Positions 23,280 to 23,973 of a DNA stretch of 23,973 nucleotides are shown in pieces. The stretch spans positions 1-23,973 of the forward strand of contig CALEYQ010000075.1 in the NCBI GenBank assembly GCA_937924855.1, read 5' to 3'. The DNA is from an uncultured Bacteroidota bacterium (GTDB lineage: Bacteria; Bacteroidota; Bacteroidia; JADZBD01). Below the pieces are notes generated by a model. The model was not told where the DNA came from, made no database searches, and saw only the letters and a list, made by a program, of their open reading frames with translations. Numbering within the stretch: position 1 is the first letter of the stretch; each line of letters starts with the position of its first letter. Both the position numbers and the translations under genes were made by a program.

Positions 23280-23912
23280 TTAATCGGTGTAATAAATATT
23301 GGAAGGAACCAGACACTTTTCAGAACTCCAGGATTTACTTTCTTTTTTGCCGGAAATAAAACGCTGCCCGCAGGTATAAAAATTTCCTTTCCGGTCGTTC
23401 AACAGGACTTTAAACTTTCCGGATTCAATATGTTGTTTCAGTACGCTTATTATTTCCGGCATTCCTGGATTCTGTCCCCTTTCTTTCCACTTTAGGGCTA
23501 ATTCAATGCCGAGTTGATTATTAATCAGATCCATTACCATATCCATGCTGTCGGCAGGAAGGCCATGTTCTGTTTGTCCTTTTTCGAAGCGCCATTTTCC
23601 ACCCTTTTCGTGTGCATACCCTATGTCATAGGCTTTTTGGGGACCCAGCCTTTGGCAAAGCATGATCATCCACAAGCCATGCCTGAAGGCATCTGTTTGT
23701 CCCCCGGAAATTATCCCATCTAAAATATCCCCGGCCCGGCTAAGCGAATCCATAATAGCCTGTGTTCTTTGGGTAATTTTTTTGGCTTTTAATCCTGCCA
23801 GGGGATGGAAGATTACCCACTTTTTTTCCGGCGGGGATAAATCACTGAATTTTTGTGCCCAACTGATTTGGGTACAAAAAAGCAAAAGCAGAAGCAACAC
23901 CGGATTTTTCAT
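23280..23912 (-). CDS. Secreted protein with DAFRH motif (DUF6973-like)
   Basis: 210 residues from ATG 23912; a TTG nine codons upstream is rejected because the signal peptide begins at the ATG (MKNPVLLLLLLFCTQISWAQ). The mature part has GGQTDAFRHGLWMIMLCQRLG, ending a helix, then KAYDIGYAHEKG and SMDMVMDLINNQLGIELA. This order, a (N/D)AFRH..W helix followed by MDL.NN..G, resembles DUF6973 proteins, whose activity is unknown to me. No lipobox, so probably periplasmic or released. No clear -7 element; TAACCTTTG at 23936-23944 (minus) has one extra base. Confidence 0.6.
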   Translation of the reverse strand: MKNPVLLLLLLFCTQISWAQKFSDLSPPEKKWVIFHPLAGLKAKKITQRTQAIMDSLSRAGDILDGIISGGQTDAFRHGLWMIMLCQRLGPQKAYDIGYAHEKGGKWRFEKGQTEHGLPADSMDMVMDLINNQLGIELALKWKERGQNPGMPEIISVLKQHIESGKFKVLLNDRKGNFYTCGQRFISGKKESKSWSSEKCLVPSNIYYTD

Positions 23913-23973
23913 GCTTCTGCCTACGCTAAAATATCTCAAAGGTTACAATGACATTCCCAGATTGAAAAACACA

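Overview
This window looks like a piece of a Bacteroidota chromosome, probably a free-living, T9SS-bearing lineage of the Flavobacteriales/Sphingobacteriales/Chitinophagales kind; species cannot be resolved. The evidence is the gene families: SprB-repeat adhesin, two proteins with type IX secretion (T9SS) C-terminal sorting domains, a TonB receptor paired with a DUF4249 lipoprotein, a fused alpha/beta E1 dehydrogenase, bacterial GH3 and a YkgJ protein of the Bacteroidota type. The Bacteroidota -7 promoter element TAnnTTTG also occurs just upstream of eight genes. I see no insertion sequence, phage, CRISPR, tRNA or rRNA. Genes are densely packed and every gap is under 150 bases.

Layout. 1-1724 (-): 5' part of a large secreted SprB-repeat adhesin that runs off the left edge. 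1860-2988 (+): ribosomal operon rpsF-rpsR-rplI ending in a strong terminator that also sits at the end of the convergent MacB/FtsX-type permease (3037-4278, -). 4357-6406 (+): a T9SS cargo with an odd cysteine-rich N-terminus, an OmpH/Skp-like membrane-anchored protein and a MazG-like pyrophosphohydrolase. 6359-8526 (-): a GH3-family acyl-adenylating enzyme translationally coupled to a LysE-family exporter. 8598-10288 (-): thioredoxin reductase coupled to a secreted MORN-like repeat protein. 10337-13662 (-): TonB-dependent receptor plus DUF4249 lipoprotein. 13736-14899 (+): a TapB/DUF3108-like envelope protein and, in the same reading frame after a stop, a NUDIX hydrolase. 14879-18736 (-): an operon of fused 2-oxoacid dehydrogenase E1, murQ and a protein I do not recognise. 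18798-19256 (-): glutathione peroxidase. 19337-22619 (+): YkgJ cysteine-cluster protein and a large Asp-box (BNR) T9SS cargo. 22688-23278 (+): UPF0316/DUF2179 membrane protein. 23280-23912 (-): a secreted protein with a DAFRH motif.

How the genes fit together. Most are housekeeping (ribosome, redox, peptidoglycan recycling, branched-chain or pyruvate-type oxidation) mixed with envelope and secretion cargo. I do not see one large new system. The points most worth a second look are: the GH3-LysE pair as a possible make-and-export module; the T9SS cargo whose signal-like helix sits behind a cytoplasmic-type CxxC domain; start codons placed only 4 bases after a -7 element, implying leaderless mRNAs; the A14 tract at the murQ start; and the TapB-NUDIX in-frame tandem with an obligatory TTG start.
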